64,000 nucleotides of DNA from positions 3,224,001-3,288,000 of the forward strand of contig NZ_CP109430.1 of the NCBI RefSeq assembly GCF_036250735.1. Reading direction: 5' to 3'. The notes under the pieces were generated by a model. That model had not been told where the DNA came from. It was given only the letters and a program-made list of their open reading frames with translations, and made no database searches. The position numbers were made by a program, and so were the translations under genes. Below, piece by piece: positions 17,453 through 25,105 of this stretch. This DNA is from Streptosporangium sp. NBC_01495. GTDB taxonomy: Bacteria; Actinomycetota; Actinomycetes; Streptosporangiales; Streptosporangiaceae. The number at the start of each line of letters is the position of its first letter. Within the stretch, counting starts at the first letter, position 1.

Positions 17453-17517
17453 CTCTCCGGCCGCGTCCCGGTGAGTTCCTCTCCGGCCGCGTCCCGGGCG
17501 CGACGCCCCGCGGCCGG
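17453..17517. repeat. 19-bp direct repeat overlapping a GC-rich hairpin after rbsK
   Basis: A 19-bp word starting CTCTCCGGCCGCG occurs twice (17453-17471 and 17479-17497). The second copy also forms a perfect 9-bp inverted repeat, CCGGCCGCG (17483-17491) with CGCGGCCGG (17509-17517). There is no T-run, but it could help end rbsK transcription. The rest of 17434-17628 shows no gene. Confidence 0.5.
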
Positions 17518-17628
17518 GACCTCGGCGCGCCGGTGGCTCGAAGGCCCGCTCACGGGCGGTCGCGATGCCCCGGTGAGCGGGACGTGGACGCGCCGGGGGA
17601 CGGAGGATCGCCTGGCCGTTGATATCGC

Positions 17629-17772
17629 CTAGCCGTTGATGAGGGACGTCTCCGACAGCGTGAGCAGGAACGCCCCCGCGGCGAGCAGCGCGATCGGCCA
17701 GGACCGGCTGATGGCGGACCAGATCGTGGCGGCCAGGAAACAGACCAGGGCGAGCAGCACGAGAACGTCCAC
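17629..17772 (-). CDS. Small membrane protein, 47 residues
   Basis: A short gene with GTG at 17772 placed 6 nt after GGAGG (17779-17783 on the plus strand, read in reverse). The product begins with VDVLVLLALVCFLAATIW, has a short polar turn SAISRSW, then a second hydrophobic stretch PIALLAAGAFLLTL and ends SETSLING. That gives two membrane spans in a hairpin topology. It matches no family I can name, but similar small two-span proteins are common in actinomycetes. The strong ribosome site, clean hydrophobic pattern and normal stop support a real gene. Confidence 0.65.
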   Translation of the reverse strand: MDVLVLLALVCFLAATIWSAISRSWPIALLAAGAFLLTLSETSLING

Positions 17773-17874
17773 GAGAATCCTCCAAGGGGGTCATCCCCAG
17801 ACGATCATCGTCCGGGGCAAGCCCTCACTGCCCCGCGGTCGGCGGAGGTAACACGCCGCGCTTCTGTTTCACGG

Positions 17875-17903
17875 GAGGGGCGATTTCCATCGCCCCTCTT
17901 TTT
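17875..17903 (+). terminator. Intrinsic terminator, plus-strand orientation
   Basis: A perfect 10-bp stem, GAGGGGCGAT (17875-17884) and ATCGCCCCTC (17889-17898), closes a TTCC loop and is followed by TTTTT (17899-17903). This is the clearest rho-independent terminator in the window. The T-run serves plus-strand transcription, although both neighbouring genes are on the minus strand. Confidence 0.75.
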
Positions 17904-17917
17904 GTCGATATATCCGT

Positions 17918-18337
17918 CTATGCGCCTTCCCAGACGGCTGCGGCGGCCTCGGCGCAGGCGATGTCCTGGGAAACGGTGCCGCCGCTGACGCCGACCGCGC
18001 CCACCACCCGGCTCACCCCGCTCACCCCGCGCCCGTCGCCGGACTCCCCGAGCGGTACGCCGCCGCCGAAGCACACGTACCGGTCACCGGCCAGGCCGTA
18101 CAGCTCGCCTCCTGGCAGGACCAACGGCGCGAGGTCGGCGGTCGCCATGCGGTGGGCCACCGCGGTGTAGGCCTTGCCGGGGGCGAGGACGGGCCCGGTG
18201 ATCCGTGCGCCGTCCATCCGCTGGAACGCGACCAGGTGCCCGCCCGCGTCGACCACGGCGACCGAGATGAGGGCACCCTCCCGCGCGGCCTGCTTCACCG
18301 CGGCCTCGCACATGCGCAGCGCGAGTTCCAGGTTCAC
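17918..18337 (-). CDS. HbpS/GlcG-family (DUF336) protein
   Basis: About 139 residues from the GTG at 18337, which is preceded by GGGGAG with a 4-nt gap; a longer frame reaches 18430 but lacks a ribosome site and adds a low-complexity leader. The family core is NLELALRMCEAAVKQA, then ISVAVVDAGGHLVAFQRMDG and AYTAVAHRMATADLAP, and the late VGAVGVSGGTVSQDIACAEA. Members bind haem or small ligands (HbpS) or sit beside glycolate oxidase (GlcG). No redox partner is adjacent. The function here is unassigned. Confidence 0.85.
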   Translation of the reverse strand: MNLELALRMCEAAVKQAAREGALISVAVVDAGGHLVAFQRMDGARITGPVLAPGKAYTAVAHRMATADLAPLVLPGGELYGLAGDRYVCFGGGVPLGESGDGRGVSGVSRVVGAVGVSGGTVSQDIACAEAAAAVWEGA

Positions 18338-18615
18338 CGGTCTCCCCACCGTTTCGAAACCGTTCCGAAGGTCGTCGGCGTGGACGGCCGGATGCGCGTG
18401 CGCCGCCGTTCGGGTGCTGCGAGGTGTCATAACGATGCGACGCCCGCGCGGGCCCTCCGGAGGACCGGCGCGAGCCGGGACCGTCGTCCCGCGAGGAAAG
18501 TGGCACCGCGAGGCGACATTCCGACGATCCTCGCCAAGAGTGATGTTTCCGTCGCTCCGGGCTACGATCTCGTCTGGCGGGATCGTCGAGGTGTCGTCCC
18601 GACGTGGGGAGAGGC

Positions 18616-19551
18616 ATGCACAGTCACAACCGCGCGAGCGTCGTTCACCAGATCAGGTACGCCCTCGGCCATCCCGGGCGGGTGCCCCGGCACCTGAGAC
18701 GGCTGACCAGGGACACCTGGCTGCGTCTGGGCAACCGCGGCCACGTCGCGTACTACCGGGCCGTCATGAGGTCCGACACCGCGCGCAACCCGCACGCGGC
18801 CGTGGGCAGCAGGTCGTACCGGCGCTGGGCCGCCCTGGGGAAGATGCAGTTCGACTATCTGGTGCGGCACGGGCTGAAGCCCGAGCACCGCATGCTGGAG
18901 ATCGGCTGCGGCAACCTGCGGGCCGGACGCCTGTTCATCGGCTACCTCGACCCCGGAAACTACTACGGCATCGACATCTCCCCGGACATCCTGATCGCCG
19001 CCCAGGAGACCCTGGTCACCTACGACCTGCGCGGCAGGTTCCCCCACCTCCTGCCGGTCGAGGACCTGCGCTTCGCCGCCCTGCCGGACCAGGCGTTCGA
19101 CGTCGTCCACGCCCACAGTGTCTTCTCCCACTCCCCGCTCCACGTGATCGAGGAGTGCCTCCGGAGCGTCGGCCGGATCGTGAGGCCGGGAGGCTGGTTC
19201 GACTTCACCTTCGACCGCACCGAGGGCAGGGAGCACCACGTCCTGCGCGAGGACTTCTACTACCGTGCCGAGACCCTGCTCGACCTGGCCGCCGAGTGCG
19301 GGCTCCGGGCGACCCTCATGGACGACTGGGAGCGGCTTCCGCACCGGCAGTCCAAGATCCGCATCACCTTCCCGGGGCCGGAGACCTCCGGGGAGCAGGC
19401 CGTACGGGAGCTTGACCGGCCCGGCGAGGCCGTACGGGACCCCGCCCCCTCCGGAGCGCGGCATCGGGGAGACCCCGGCCGCGAGGCCGGGCGGGCGGCG
19501 CCGGATCCCGCGCGGGAATCTCGGATAGGATCTGGCGCCTCGCGCGACTGA
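18616..19551 (+). CDS. Class I SAM-dependent methyltransferase
   Basis: About 311 residues from the ATG at 18616, just after GGGGAGAGG. The SAM-binding motif I is HRMLEIGCGNLRAGRLFIGY with YYGIDISPDIL as motif II, DVVHAHSVFSHSP as motif IV and VGRIVRPGGWFDFTF as the following strand. The N-terminal 80 residues are basic and helical. The C-terminal 50 residues are charged and look disordered. It ends 13 bp before the kinase-fold gene and is probably cotranscribed with it. The substrate is not evident. Confidence 0.82.
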   Translation: MHSHNRASVVHQIRYALGHPGRVPRHLRRLTRDTWLRLGNRGHVAYYRAVMRSDTARNPHAAVGSRSYRRWAALGKMQFDYLVRHGLKPEHRMLEIGCGNLRAGRLFIGYLDPGNYYGIDISPDILIAAQETLVTYDLRGRFPHLLPVEDLRFAALPDQAFDVVHAHSVFSHSPLHVIEECLRSVGRIVRPGGWFDFTFDRTEGREHHVLREDFYYRAETLLDLAAECGLRATLMDDWERLPHRQSKIRITFPGPETSGEQAVRELDRPGEAVRDPAPSGARHRGDPGREAGRAAPDPARESRIGSGASRD

Positions 19552-19564
19552 TCTGGAGGAACCG

Positions 19565-20566
19565 ATGCGGGTCCACGACCTGTCCGCCGGGGGCGACGTG
19601 CTGGCCCGCGTGCACGACGTGGCCCGCGCGGCGACGCGGATCCACGGCCTGCCCGACGCCGAGGTCACCCTGGTCAACATCTCTGAGAACGCCACCTACC
19701 GAGTGGACGACCCGGCCGCGGGGACGCGGTCCATCCTGCGGGTGCACCGGCTCGGCTACCACTCCACCCCGGCGATCCTGTCCGAGCTGGCCTGGCTGGA
19801 GGCGCTCCGCGAGCAGGCCGGGATCCGCACCCCCAGGGTGATCCCGGCTCCCGGCGGCTCCCGGGTGCTGACCGTCCCCGGCCCCGAGCCGCGCGACTGC
19901 GTGATGTTCGAGTTTCTGCCCGGAGCCGAGCCGTCCCAGGACGACCCGGTGCCCGGCTTCGAGCGGCTCGGTGCTCTCACGGCGCGGATGCATCGCCACG
20001 CGCGCGGGTGGTCCCCGCCCGAGGGTTTCACCCGCTTCCACTGGGACCACGAGGCAGCTCTCGGCGCCGAGTCGCGCTGGGGCCGCTGGCAGGACGGCCT
20101 GGGGATGGACACCGAGGCGCGGGCCGTGCTGGGGCGGCTGGACAAGGAGCTGCGCGAGCGGCTCCACCGCTTCGGCCGCGGTCCCGGACGCTACGGCCTG
20201 ATCCACGCCGACCTGCGCGCCGCCAACCTCCTCGTGGAGGACGAGAACCCGCCCGCGGTCATCGACTTCGACGACTGCGGCTTCGGCTGGCACCTCTACG
20301 ACCTGGCCGCGGCGGTCAGCTTCGTCGAGCACCGCCCCGAGGTCCCCGAGCTGGTCGACGCGTGGGTGCGGGGCTACCGCACGGTCCTGGACCTCCCGGC
20401 CGGGGACGAGGCCGAGATCTGGACGTTCGTCATGTTCCGCCGCCTGCTGCTGGTCGCCTGGATCGGCACCCACACCGGCGCCGACATCGCCGCGGAACTC
20501 GGCTCCGGCTACACCGAGGGCACCTGCGAGCTGGCCGAACGCTATCTCGGCGGCTCGCTCCGCTGA
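19565..20566 (+). CDS. Phosphotransferase of the APH/choline-kinase fold (SrkA/homoserine-kinase-II-like)
   Basis: 333 residues. It has the fold's catalytic loop YGLIHADLRAANLLVEDE (Brenner motif HxDLxxxNxL) and the metal-binding VIDFDDCGFGWHLYDLAAA. The N-terminal lobe has SENATYRVDDPAAG with LRVHRLGYHS for nucleotide binding. The GFGWHLYDLA ending resembles stress-response kinase and homoserine kinase type II relatives. It phosphorylates a small molecule or protein using ATP. It follows the methyltransferase gene by 13 bp with GGAGG before the ATG. Confidence 0.82.
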   Translation: MRVHDLSAGGDVLARVHDVARAATRIHGLPDAEVTLVNISENATYRVDDPAAGTRSILRVHRLGYHSTPAILSELAWLEALREQAGIRTPRVIPAPGGSRVLTVPGPEPRDCVMFEFLPGAEPSQDDPVPGFERLGALTARMHRHARGWSPPEGFTRFHWDHEAALGAESRWGRWQDGLGMDTEARAVLGRLDKELRERLHRFGRGPGRYGLIHADLRAANLLVEDENPPAVIDFDDCGFGWHLYDLAAAVSFVEHRPEVPELVDAWVRGYRTVLDLPAGDEAEIWTFVMFRRLLLVAWIGTHTGADIAAELGSGYTEGTCELAERYLGGSLR

Positions 20567-20577
20567 CCCTGCTTGTT

Positions 20578-20611
20578 GGCTGCCCGTCGGCTGCCCGTCG
20601 GCTGCCCCGTC
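20578..20611. repeat. Tandem 11-bp repeat, three copies
   Basis: GGCTGCCCGTC occurs at 20578-20588 and 20589-20599, and with one inserted C at 20600-20611, just after the kinase-fold gene. A simple short tandem repeat with no sign of function. Confidence 0.7.
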
Positions 20612-20644
20612 GGTTGGCCGCCGCCCGTCGCACGTCACTCTCCG

Positions 20645-20682
20645 CGTACGCGAATCCCGCGTGGGCGCGGCATTCGCGTACG
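20645..20682. terminator. Hairpin between convergent genes
   Basis: Perfect 11-bp inverted repeat CGTACGCGAAT (20645-20655) and ATTCGCGTACG (20672-20682) with a 16-nt loop, lying between the plus-strand kinase gene and the minus-strand TPR gene. There is no T-run. A bidirectional, T-less terminator is likely. The rest of 20683-20934 shows no gene. Confidence 0.45.
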
Positions 20683-20934
20683 GGGTGTCCGGCGGCGTGG
20701 CACACGGTGACCGGACATCGGGAAATCGCTCCTACCCGCCCCCGATCCCGGGGATACCGGAGGGCGAATACGAAACAGCACGCGCGCATCACCGTGTGTA
20801 TGACGGATATTCGGATAACAGGATTTTCCCGGACGGGCACGCCGCCTTACCGTGCGTGACTTTCCCGTTCCCGGCTCCGAATCCGGAATGTTTTCCCGCG
20901 CCTTCGCCGCCGCTCCGGCCGGGGCCGTACGGGG

Positions 20935-22773
20935 TCAGGACTTCAGCTCGCGCCTGATGTCCTCGTCGTCCGGGGCCAGTGCCAGCGCGCGGGTGAGATC
21001 GGCGACCGCCTCCTCGTCGCGTCCGGCGGCACGCAGCGCCATCGCCCGGTTGAACAGCAGGGCGGGGTCCTCCCCGATGTCGAGGGCCCGGGTGAAGTCC
21101 GCGACGGCTCCCTCGGGATCGCCGGTCTCGAACGCCAGCAGCCCCCGGTTCGCCCAGGCCGCCGCCAGCGAGGGGGCGAGCTCCAGGGCCCGGTCGAAGG
21201 CGGTGCGCGCCCTGTCGTGGCGGCCCTCGGCGGTCTCCACCTGGCCCAGCGCGCACAGCAGGTACGGGTTGGCGGGATCGATGGCCAGCCCGGTCTCCGC
21301 GTCCGCCCTGGCCGCGGCGTACTCGCCGAGCGCGGCCAGCAGCCCCGCCCGGTTGGCCAGGCCGTCCACGAACTCCGGGTCCAGCTCCAGCGCGTGGTTC
21401 AGGTCGGCGAGCGCGCCCCGGTGGTCACCCGCGGAGAAGCGGATCTCGGCCCGGTTGTAGTAGGGCTCGGGGAAGGGCGGGCCGACCCGCATGGCCGTCT
21501 CGTAGTCGGCGACCGCCGCGTCCATCCGGCCCAGCCGATGCAGCAGGTTGCCCCGGTCGATGTAGTAGTCGGGATAGCCGGGGTCGGCCGCGATCACCGC
21601 GTCCAGGTCCTCCAGCGCCTCCTCGGGACGGCCCAGCATCACGGCGAGCTGCGCCCTGTTGGCCAGCAGCACCAGCCGGTGTATCGGGTGCTCGCCGGGC
21701 CGCAGGTCGCGGTCGGCGAGGGCGACGGCCTCCTGGACCAGCTCCAGCGCCTTGGCGGGACGGCCCCGCCGCACCTCCACCAGCGCCCGGCCGTTGAGGT
21801 CGAACCCCAGCTTGAACGCCCGCTCGCGCGGGTCGGGCAGCAGCGAGGAGATGGCGATCGCCTGGTTCACCAGCGCGAGCGCGGCCTCGGGGTCGCGCCG
21901 GGCCCGGTCGCGGTGGCGGACCTTCAGCATCCCGGTGGCGTAGGCGGCCGAGGCATGGACGGTGGGGGAGACGCTCTCGCGCCTGGCCAGGTCGAACAGG
22001 GCCTCCGACTCGTCCTCGCGGCCCAGCGCGGCCAGCGCGGTCGCGGTGCTGTGCAGGAGCCGCCACCACGTTCCGGGGTCGTCGTCGGGGCCGGCGAGGC
22101 GCAGGGCACGCTCGCCGAGATCCACCACGGCGTCGTGGTAGCCCTCGTCCAGGCACCACTGCACCGCGAACAGGAACGCCTCCACCGCCTTCGACGGGTC
22201 GCCGCCGCGCTCGCGGTGGTACGGGATCGCTCCAATTCGCGCGCCGACCGTCCCCTCCCTCTCCAGCTCGTCGGCGAGGGCGTCGTGCCGTTCCGCGCCG
22301 AGTGTCTCCTCGTGGGCGCCCCGCTCGTGGGTCACCACGGTCAGCAGCTCCCCGGGGACGCGGCGCCGCAGCACCGTCAGGAGCTCCAGATCGGTGGGGT
22401 CGGCCAGGTCGACGTTCTCGACGATGAGCGTGCGGGGGCCGGTTTCGGACAGGTGCTCATGGACGAACTCGGCCAGGCCGTTAGCCAGGCGCAGCGTGCG
22501 ACGCGGCGCGTGCACCAGGATACGTTCCGCACCGGGCAGGCTCGCGGCCACCGACCGGCGCCGGGCGGGGATCAGATCGCGCAGGTCAGGTGCGACGGCG
22601 CGCAGCTCGATGTCGTAGCGGGCGACGAGCTCGGGCCGGGCCGCGGGCAGCAGGGCGGAGACGATCGCGCCCCCCGCGGTGTACGGCCCGCGCAGGCGCC
22701 GGTCCGCGTCCACCGCGGGCAGCGGCGGTGCGGGAAGAGACGGGCTTTCCTGCGGGTGTGATCCCCGGCTCAC
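20935..22773 (-). CDS. TPR-repeat protein with degenerate STAND-like ATPase N terminus
   Basis: 612 residues from GTG 22773 behind AAAGGAG. The first 180 residues resemble the ATPase part of STAND regulators: RRLRGPYTAGGAIVSALLPA and a Walker B-like RTLIVENVDLADPTDLELLT, but no P-loop is present, so ATP hydrolysis is unlikely. From about residue 200 to the end are roughly ten tetratricopeptide units (for example PDYYIDRGNLLHRLGRMDAA). No helix-turn-helix and no membrane span are visible, so it is cytosolic and likely a protein- or peptide-binding scaffold. A 24-residue peptide gene lies 93 bp upstream on the same strand. Confidence 0.85.
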   Translation of the reverse strand: MSRGSHPQESPSLPAPPLPAVDADRRLRGPYTAGGAIVSALLPAARPELVARYDIELRAVAPDLRDLIPARRRSVAASLPGAERILVHAPRRTLRLANGLAEFVHEHLSETGPRTLIVENVDLADPTDLELLTVLRRRVPGELLTVVTHERGAHEETLGAERHDALADELEREGTVGARIGAIPYHRERGGDPSKAVEAFLFAVQWCLDEGYHDAVVDLGERALRLAGPDDDPGTWWRLLHSTATALAALGREDESEALFDLARRESVSPTVHASAAYATGMLKVRHRDRARRDPEAALALVNQAIAISSLLPDPRERAFKLGFDLNGRALVEVRRGRPAKALELVQEAVALADRDLRPGEHPIHRLVLLANRAQLAVMLGRPEEALEDLDAVIAADPGYPDYYIDRGNLLHRLGRMDAAVADYETAMRVGPPFPEPYYNRAEIRFSAGDHRGALADLNHALELDPEFVDGLANRAGLLAALGEYAAARADAETGLAIDPANPYLLCALGQVETAEGRHDRARTAFDRALELAPSLAAAWANRGLLAFETGDPEGAVADFTRALDIGEDPALLFNRAMALRAAGRDEEAVADLTRALALAPDDEDIRRELKS

Positions 22774-22825
22774 CGGACTCCTTTAACTCGATTAGTCGAT
22801 ATTTGATGATATGGCTCTGCCGGGC

Positions 22826-22853
22826 AACCGGCGCCCATCGCTGGACGCCGGTT
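22826..22853 (-). other. Intercistronic hairpin between peptide and TPR genes
   Basis: Perfect 8-bp inverted repeat AACCGGCG / CGCCGGTT with a 12-nt loop, in the 93-bp gap between the 24-residue peptide gene and the TPR gene. No T-run follows on either strand. The placement suits partial attenuation or RNA processing that would give more peptide than TPR message; that is inference. Confidence 0.5.
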
Positions 22854-22866
22854 CTGCGATTCTGTG

Positions 22867-22941
22867 TCAGCCGACGTGCTTAGGGCTGGCGGTGCCGCTG
22901 AGTGCGATGGTGCCGGGCTTGTGAACAATGACGCGCTTCAT
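22867..22941 (-). CDS. 24-residue peptide gene upstream of the TPR gene
   Basis: A very short gene with an unusually good ribosome site: GAGGAAGG (22948-22955, read in reverse), 6-nt gap, then ATG. The product starts MKRVIVHKPG, continues TIALSGT and ends ASPKHVG. The N terminus is basic (pI clearly high), the middle has Ser/Thr/Gly, and there is no Cys. It has no signal peptide of ordinary length and matches no precursor class I can name with certainty. Same strand as, and 93 bp before, the STAND/TPR gene, with its own promoter-like sequence upstream. Likely a signalling or precursor peptide, but this is inference. Confidence 0.6.
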   Translation of the reverse strand: MKRVIVHKPGTIALSGTASPKHVG

Positions 22942-22975
22942 TATCGGCCTTCCTCGCGAATAAGAACAAATTGCA

Positions 22976-23005
22976 AGTATTCGCAGCAGTCGCCCATACT
23001 GACAA
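22976..23005 (-). promoter_or_regulatory. Putative promoter of the peptide-TPR operon
   Basis: Read on the minus strand: TTGTCA (complement of 23000-23005), an 18-bp spacer and AATACT (complement of 22976-22981), followed 20-30 bp later by the AT-rich leader of the peptide gene. It is one of the few AT-rich patches in the area. No other gene starts here; 23006-23219 holds only an 11-bp GTCGCGACGGC tandem pair at 23175-23196. Confidence 0.5.
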
Positions 23006-23219
23006 GATCTATTTCTTATCGTGGCCGGATCCGGACAAGCCTCTGGACAGGCGCCGCGCGGTGGTGTTGTCCAAACCGGCGCGTCCCGCCCGGGATCCGT
23101 GCCCGCCCGGAGCCGGTACCGTCACGTACCCACGCTGTCCGCCGTGCCGCGCCGTCCGCCCGCGTCGTGGCGGTGTCGCGACGGCGTCGCGACGGCGTCG
23201 TACGCGCGGTGGGGAGGTG

Positions 23220-24182
23220 TCAGGGGGCGACCCGCAGGACGATTTTTCCCTTGGCGCGGCCGCCGCCGAGCCGCTCGTGGGCCGCGGCGGCCTCGTCGAG
23301 CGGGAACACCTCCTCGACCTCGGGGGCGATCCCCCCGCCGTCGATCAGCTCGGCGATCCGGGCCAGGGCCGATCCGTCCGGCTCCACCAGGAACGCGCGG
23401 GCCCTAAGCCCCCGCGCCCCGGCGGCGCGCAGCAGGTCGGGGGAGGCGCCCGAGGGCACGGGGACGAGCAGCCCGCCGGGGCGGAGGACGTCGAGGGAGC
23501 GCGTGCTCGTCGCGTCGTGCTCGTCCCCGACCAGGTCGACGACCACGTCCACGTCGCGCACCACGTCCTCGAAGCGGACGGCCGTGTAGTCGACGAGCTC
23601 GTCGGCCCCCAGCCCGCGCAGCCAGTCGTGCCTGCCGGCGCGGGCGGTGCCGATCACGTAAGCGCCGAGGTGCTTGGCGATCTGGACGGCGAGGTGCCCG
23701 ACGCCGCCCGCGGCGGCGTGGACGAGGACGCGCTGTCCCGGGGCGACCTTCGCGGTGTCCACCAGGACCTGCCACGCGGTCAGCGAGGCGAGCGGCACGG
23801 CGCCGGCCTGGTCGTGCCCCAGGGAGCGCGGCTTACGGGTGAACTGCCGCGACGGCGCGGTCACGAACTCGGCGTAGGCACCGGCCTGGCGCGGGAACCA
23901 CGGCATGCCGTACACCTCGTCCCCCACCTCCAGGGAGCTCACCCCGAAGCCGGTCTCCTCGACGACACCGGAGACGTCCCAGCCCAGGACGAAGGGCGGG
24001 TCCCCCAGGACGCCGGCCATGCCCGCGCCCGCCCTGGTCTTGAGGTCCACCGGGTTCACCCCCGCCGAGACGACCCGTACCAGCACCTCGGTGGGCAGCG
24101 GCTCCGGGCGCTCCACACGGACCCGGCGCAGCACCTCGGGGCCGCCGAAGGTGTCCTGGCTGATCGCTCGCATAAGGGTCAC
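23220..24182 (-). CDS. NADP-dependent quinone oxidoreductase-like MDR enzyme
   Basis: 320 residues. Medium-chain dehydrogenase/reductase fold without catalytic zinc ligands: the N-terminal PTEVLVRVVSAGVNPVDLKT block, GWDVSGVVEE, and the nucleotide-binding VLVHAAAGGVGHLAVQIAK followed by IGTARAGRHDWLRGLGADEL. The C-terminal ending HERLGGGRAKGKIVLRV is typical of quinone oxidoreductases. GTG start at 24182 behind GGGGAG; ATG 24173 is an alternative. Stand-alone gene, divergent from the methyltransferase at 24350. Confidence 0.9.
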   Translation of the reverse strand: MTLMRAISQDTFGGPEVLRRVRVERPEPLPTEVLVRVVSAGVNPVDLKTRAGAGMAGVLGDPPFVLGWDVSGVVEETGFGVSSLEVGDEVYGMPWFPRQAGAYAEFVTAPSRQFTRKPRSLGHDQAGAVPLASLTAWQVLVDTAKVAPGQRVLVHAAAGGVGHLAVQIAKHLGAYVIGTARAGRHDWLRGLGADELVDYTAVRFEDVVRDVDVVVDLVGDEHDATSTRSLDVLRPGGLLVPVPSGASPDLLRAAGARGLRARAFLVEPDGSALARIAELIDGGGIAPEVEEVFPLDEAAAAHERLGGGRAKGKIVLRVAP

Positions 24183-24349
24183 GATGGCTCTCCCCGGTCT
24201 CCTGCCGTTCTTCCCTCAGGTGTCGCCGCCCGCGAGGGGCGGCGCGGATCACGCTACCTTTCCGGCCCCCGGCGACCCGGTTGCCCTGCCGCGTACCGTG
24301 CCGGACGCCCTCGCATCCGGCTGTCGCGGAGGGATGAGACCCTGGTGCG

Positions 24350-25075
24350 ATGAGAGAGCCGAGGAGCCGCTGGGCGGACATCGCGGGGGGCGACGCCGGG
24401 GAGCGGTACGCGGAGAGGTTCGCCCGGCTGGCCGAGTCGGGGGCGGACATGCACGGCGAGGCGCGGCTGTGCGCGGAGCTGCTGCCGCCGGGCGCGCGGG
24501 TGCTGGACGCCGGGTGCGGCACCGGGCGGGTGGCGATCCGGCTCGCCGAGCTGGGATACGACTGCGTGGGCGTCGATCTCGACGCGTCCATGCTCGACGT
24601 CGCCCGGCGGGCCGCGCCGCGACTGCCCTGGATCCTGGCCGACCTCAGCGACCTCAGCGACCTCGGCGGGCTCGGCGGGCTCGGCGGGCTCGGCGATTCC
24701 ACGGAGCTCGCCGGTCGGGCGGATCAGGCCGTGCGGGACGGCCGGGGCGACGCCGGCCGGAAGGGGGAGAAGGGCGGGGGCTTCGACATGGTCGTCGCCG
24801 CGGGCAACGTCATCCCCCTGCTCGCCCCCGGGACCGAGGCGCGGACCGTCGCGGGGCTCGCGGCGCTGCTGCGGCCCGGCGGGCTGCTGGTGAGCGGGTT
24901 CGGGCTGGACGCCGCGCATCTCCCGCTCGCCTCGGCGACGGTCACCCTGGCGGACTACGACGACTGGTGCCGGAGGTCGGGCCTCTCCCCGCTGCGGCGC
25001 CTGGCCACGTGGGACGGCGCGCCCTACGACGGCGGCGGATACGCGGTGAGCGTCCACACGCGGACCCCGGGCTGA
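24350..25075 (+). CDS. Class I SAM-dependent methyltransferase with in-frame minisatellite
   Basis: 241 residues. Motif I is ARVLDAGCGTGRVAIRLAEL, followed by CVGVDLDASMLDVARR and the late LLRPGGLLVSGFGLD. Between motifs II and IV is an inserted low-complexity segment, LSDLSDLGGLGGLGGLGD, encoded by six 9-bp units at 24641-24694, and then a charged stretch. It probably loops out of the core. The C-terminal end (YDDWCRRSGLSPLRRLATWD) is typical of small-molecule methyltransferases. The substrate is unknown. Confidence 0.85.
   Translation: MREPRSRWADIAGGDAGERYAERFARLAESGADMHGEARLCAELLPPGARVLDAGCGTGRVAIRLAELGYDCVGVDLDASMLDVARRAAPRLPWILADLSDLSDLGGLGGLGGLGDSTELAGRADQAVRDGRGDAGRKGEKGGGFDMVVAAGNVIPLLAPGTEARTVAGLAALLRPGGLLVSGFGLDAAHLPLASATVTLADYDDWCRRSGLSPLRRLATWDGAPYDGGGYAVSVHTRTPG
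24641..24694 (+). repeat. 9-bp in-frame minisatellite, six units
   Basis: Two GACCTCAGC, one GACCTCGGC and three GGGCTCGGC units in tandem, all in frame with the methyltransferase gene, so length changes would not break the protein. Confidence 0.85.
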
Positions 25076-25105
25076 CGGGGCTCGCGGGAGTAGTAACTTC
25101 ATCCC

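Noticed and set aside
17805-18074. Short minus-strand frame of 21 codons starting at 17890 (begins MEIAPPVKQK)
   Set aside because: Its start lies inside the terminator stem and its ribosome site is only 2 nt away; too weak to call.
22971-24353. 460-codon plus-strand frame over the oxidoreductase region
   Set aside because: Antisense shadow of a well-supported MDR gene with full nucleotide-binding motifs.
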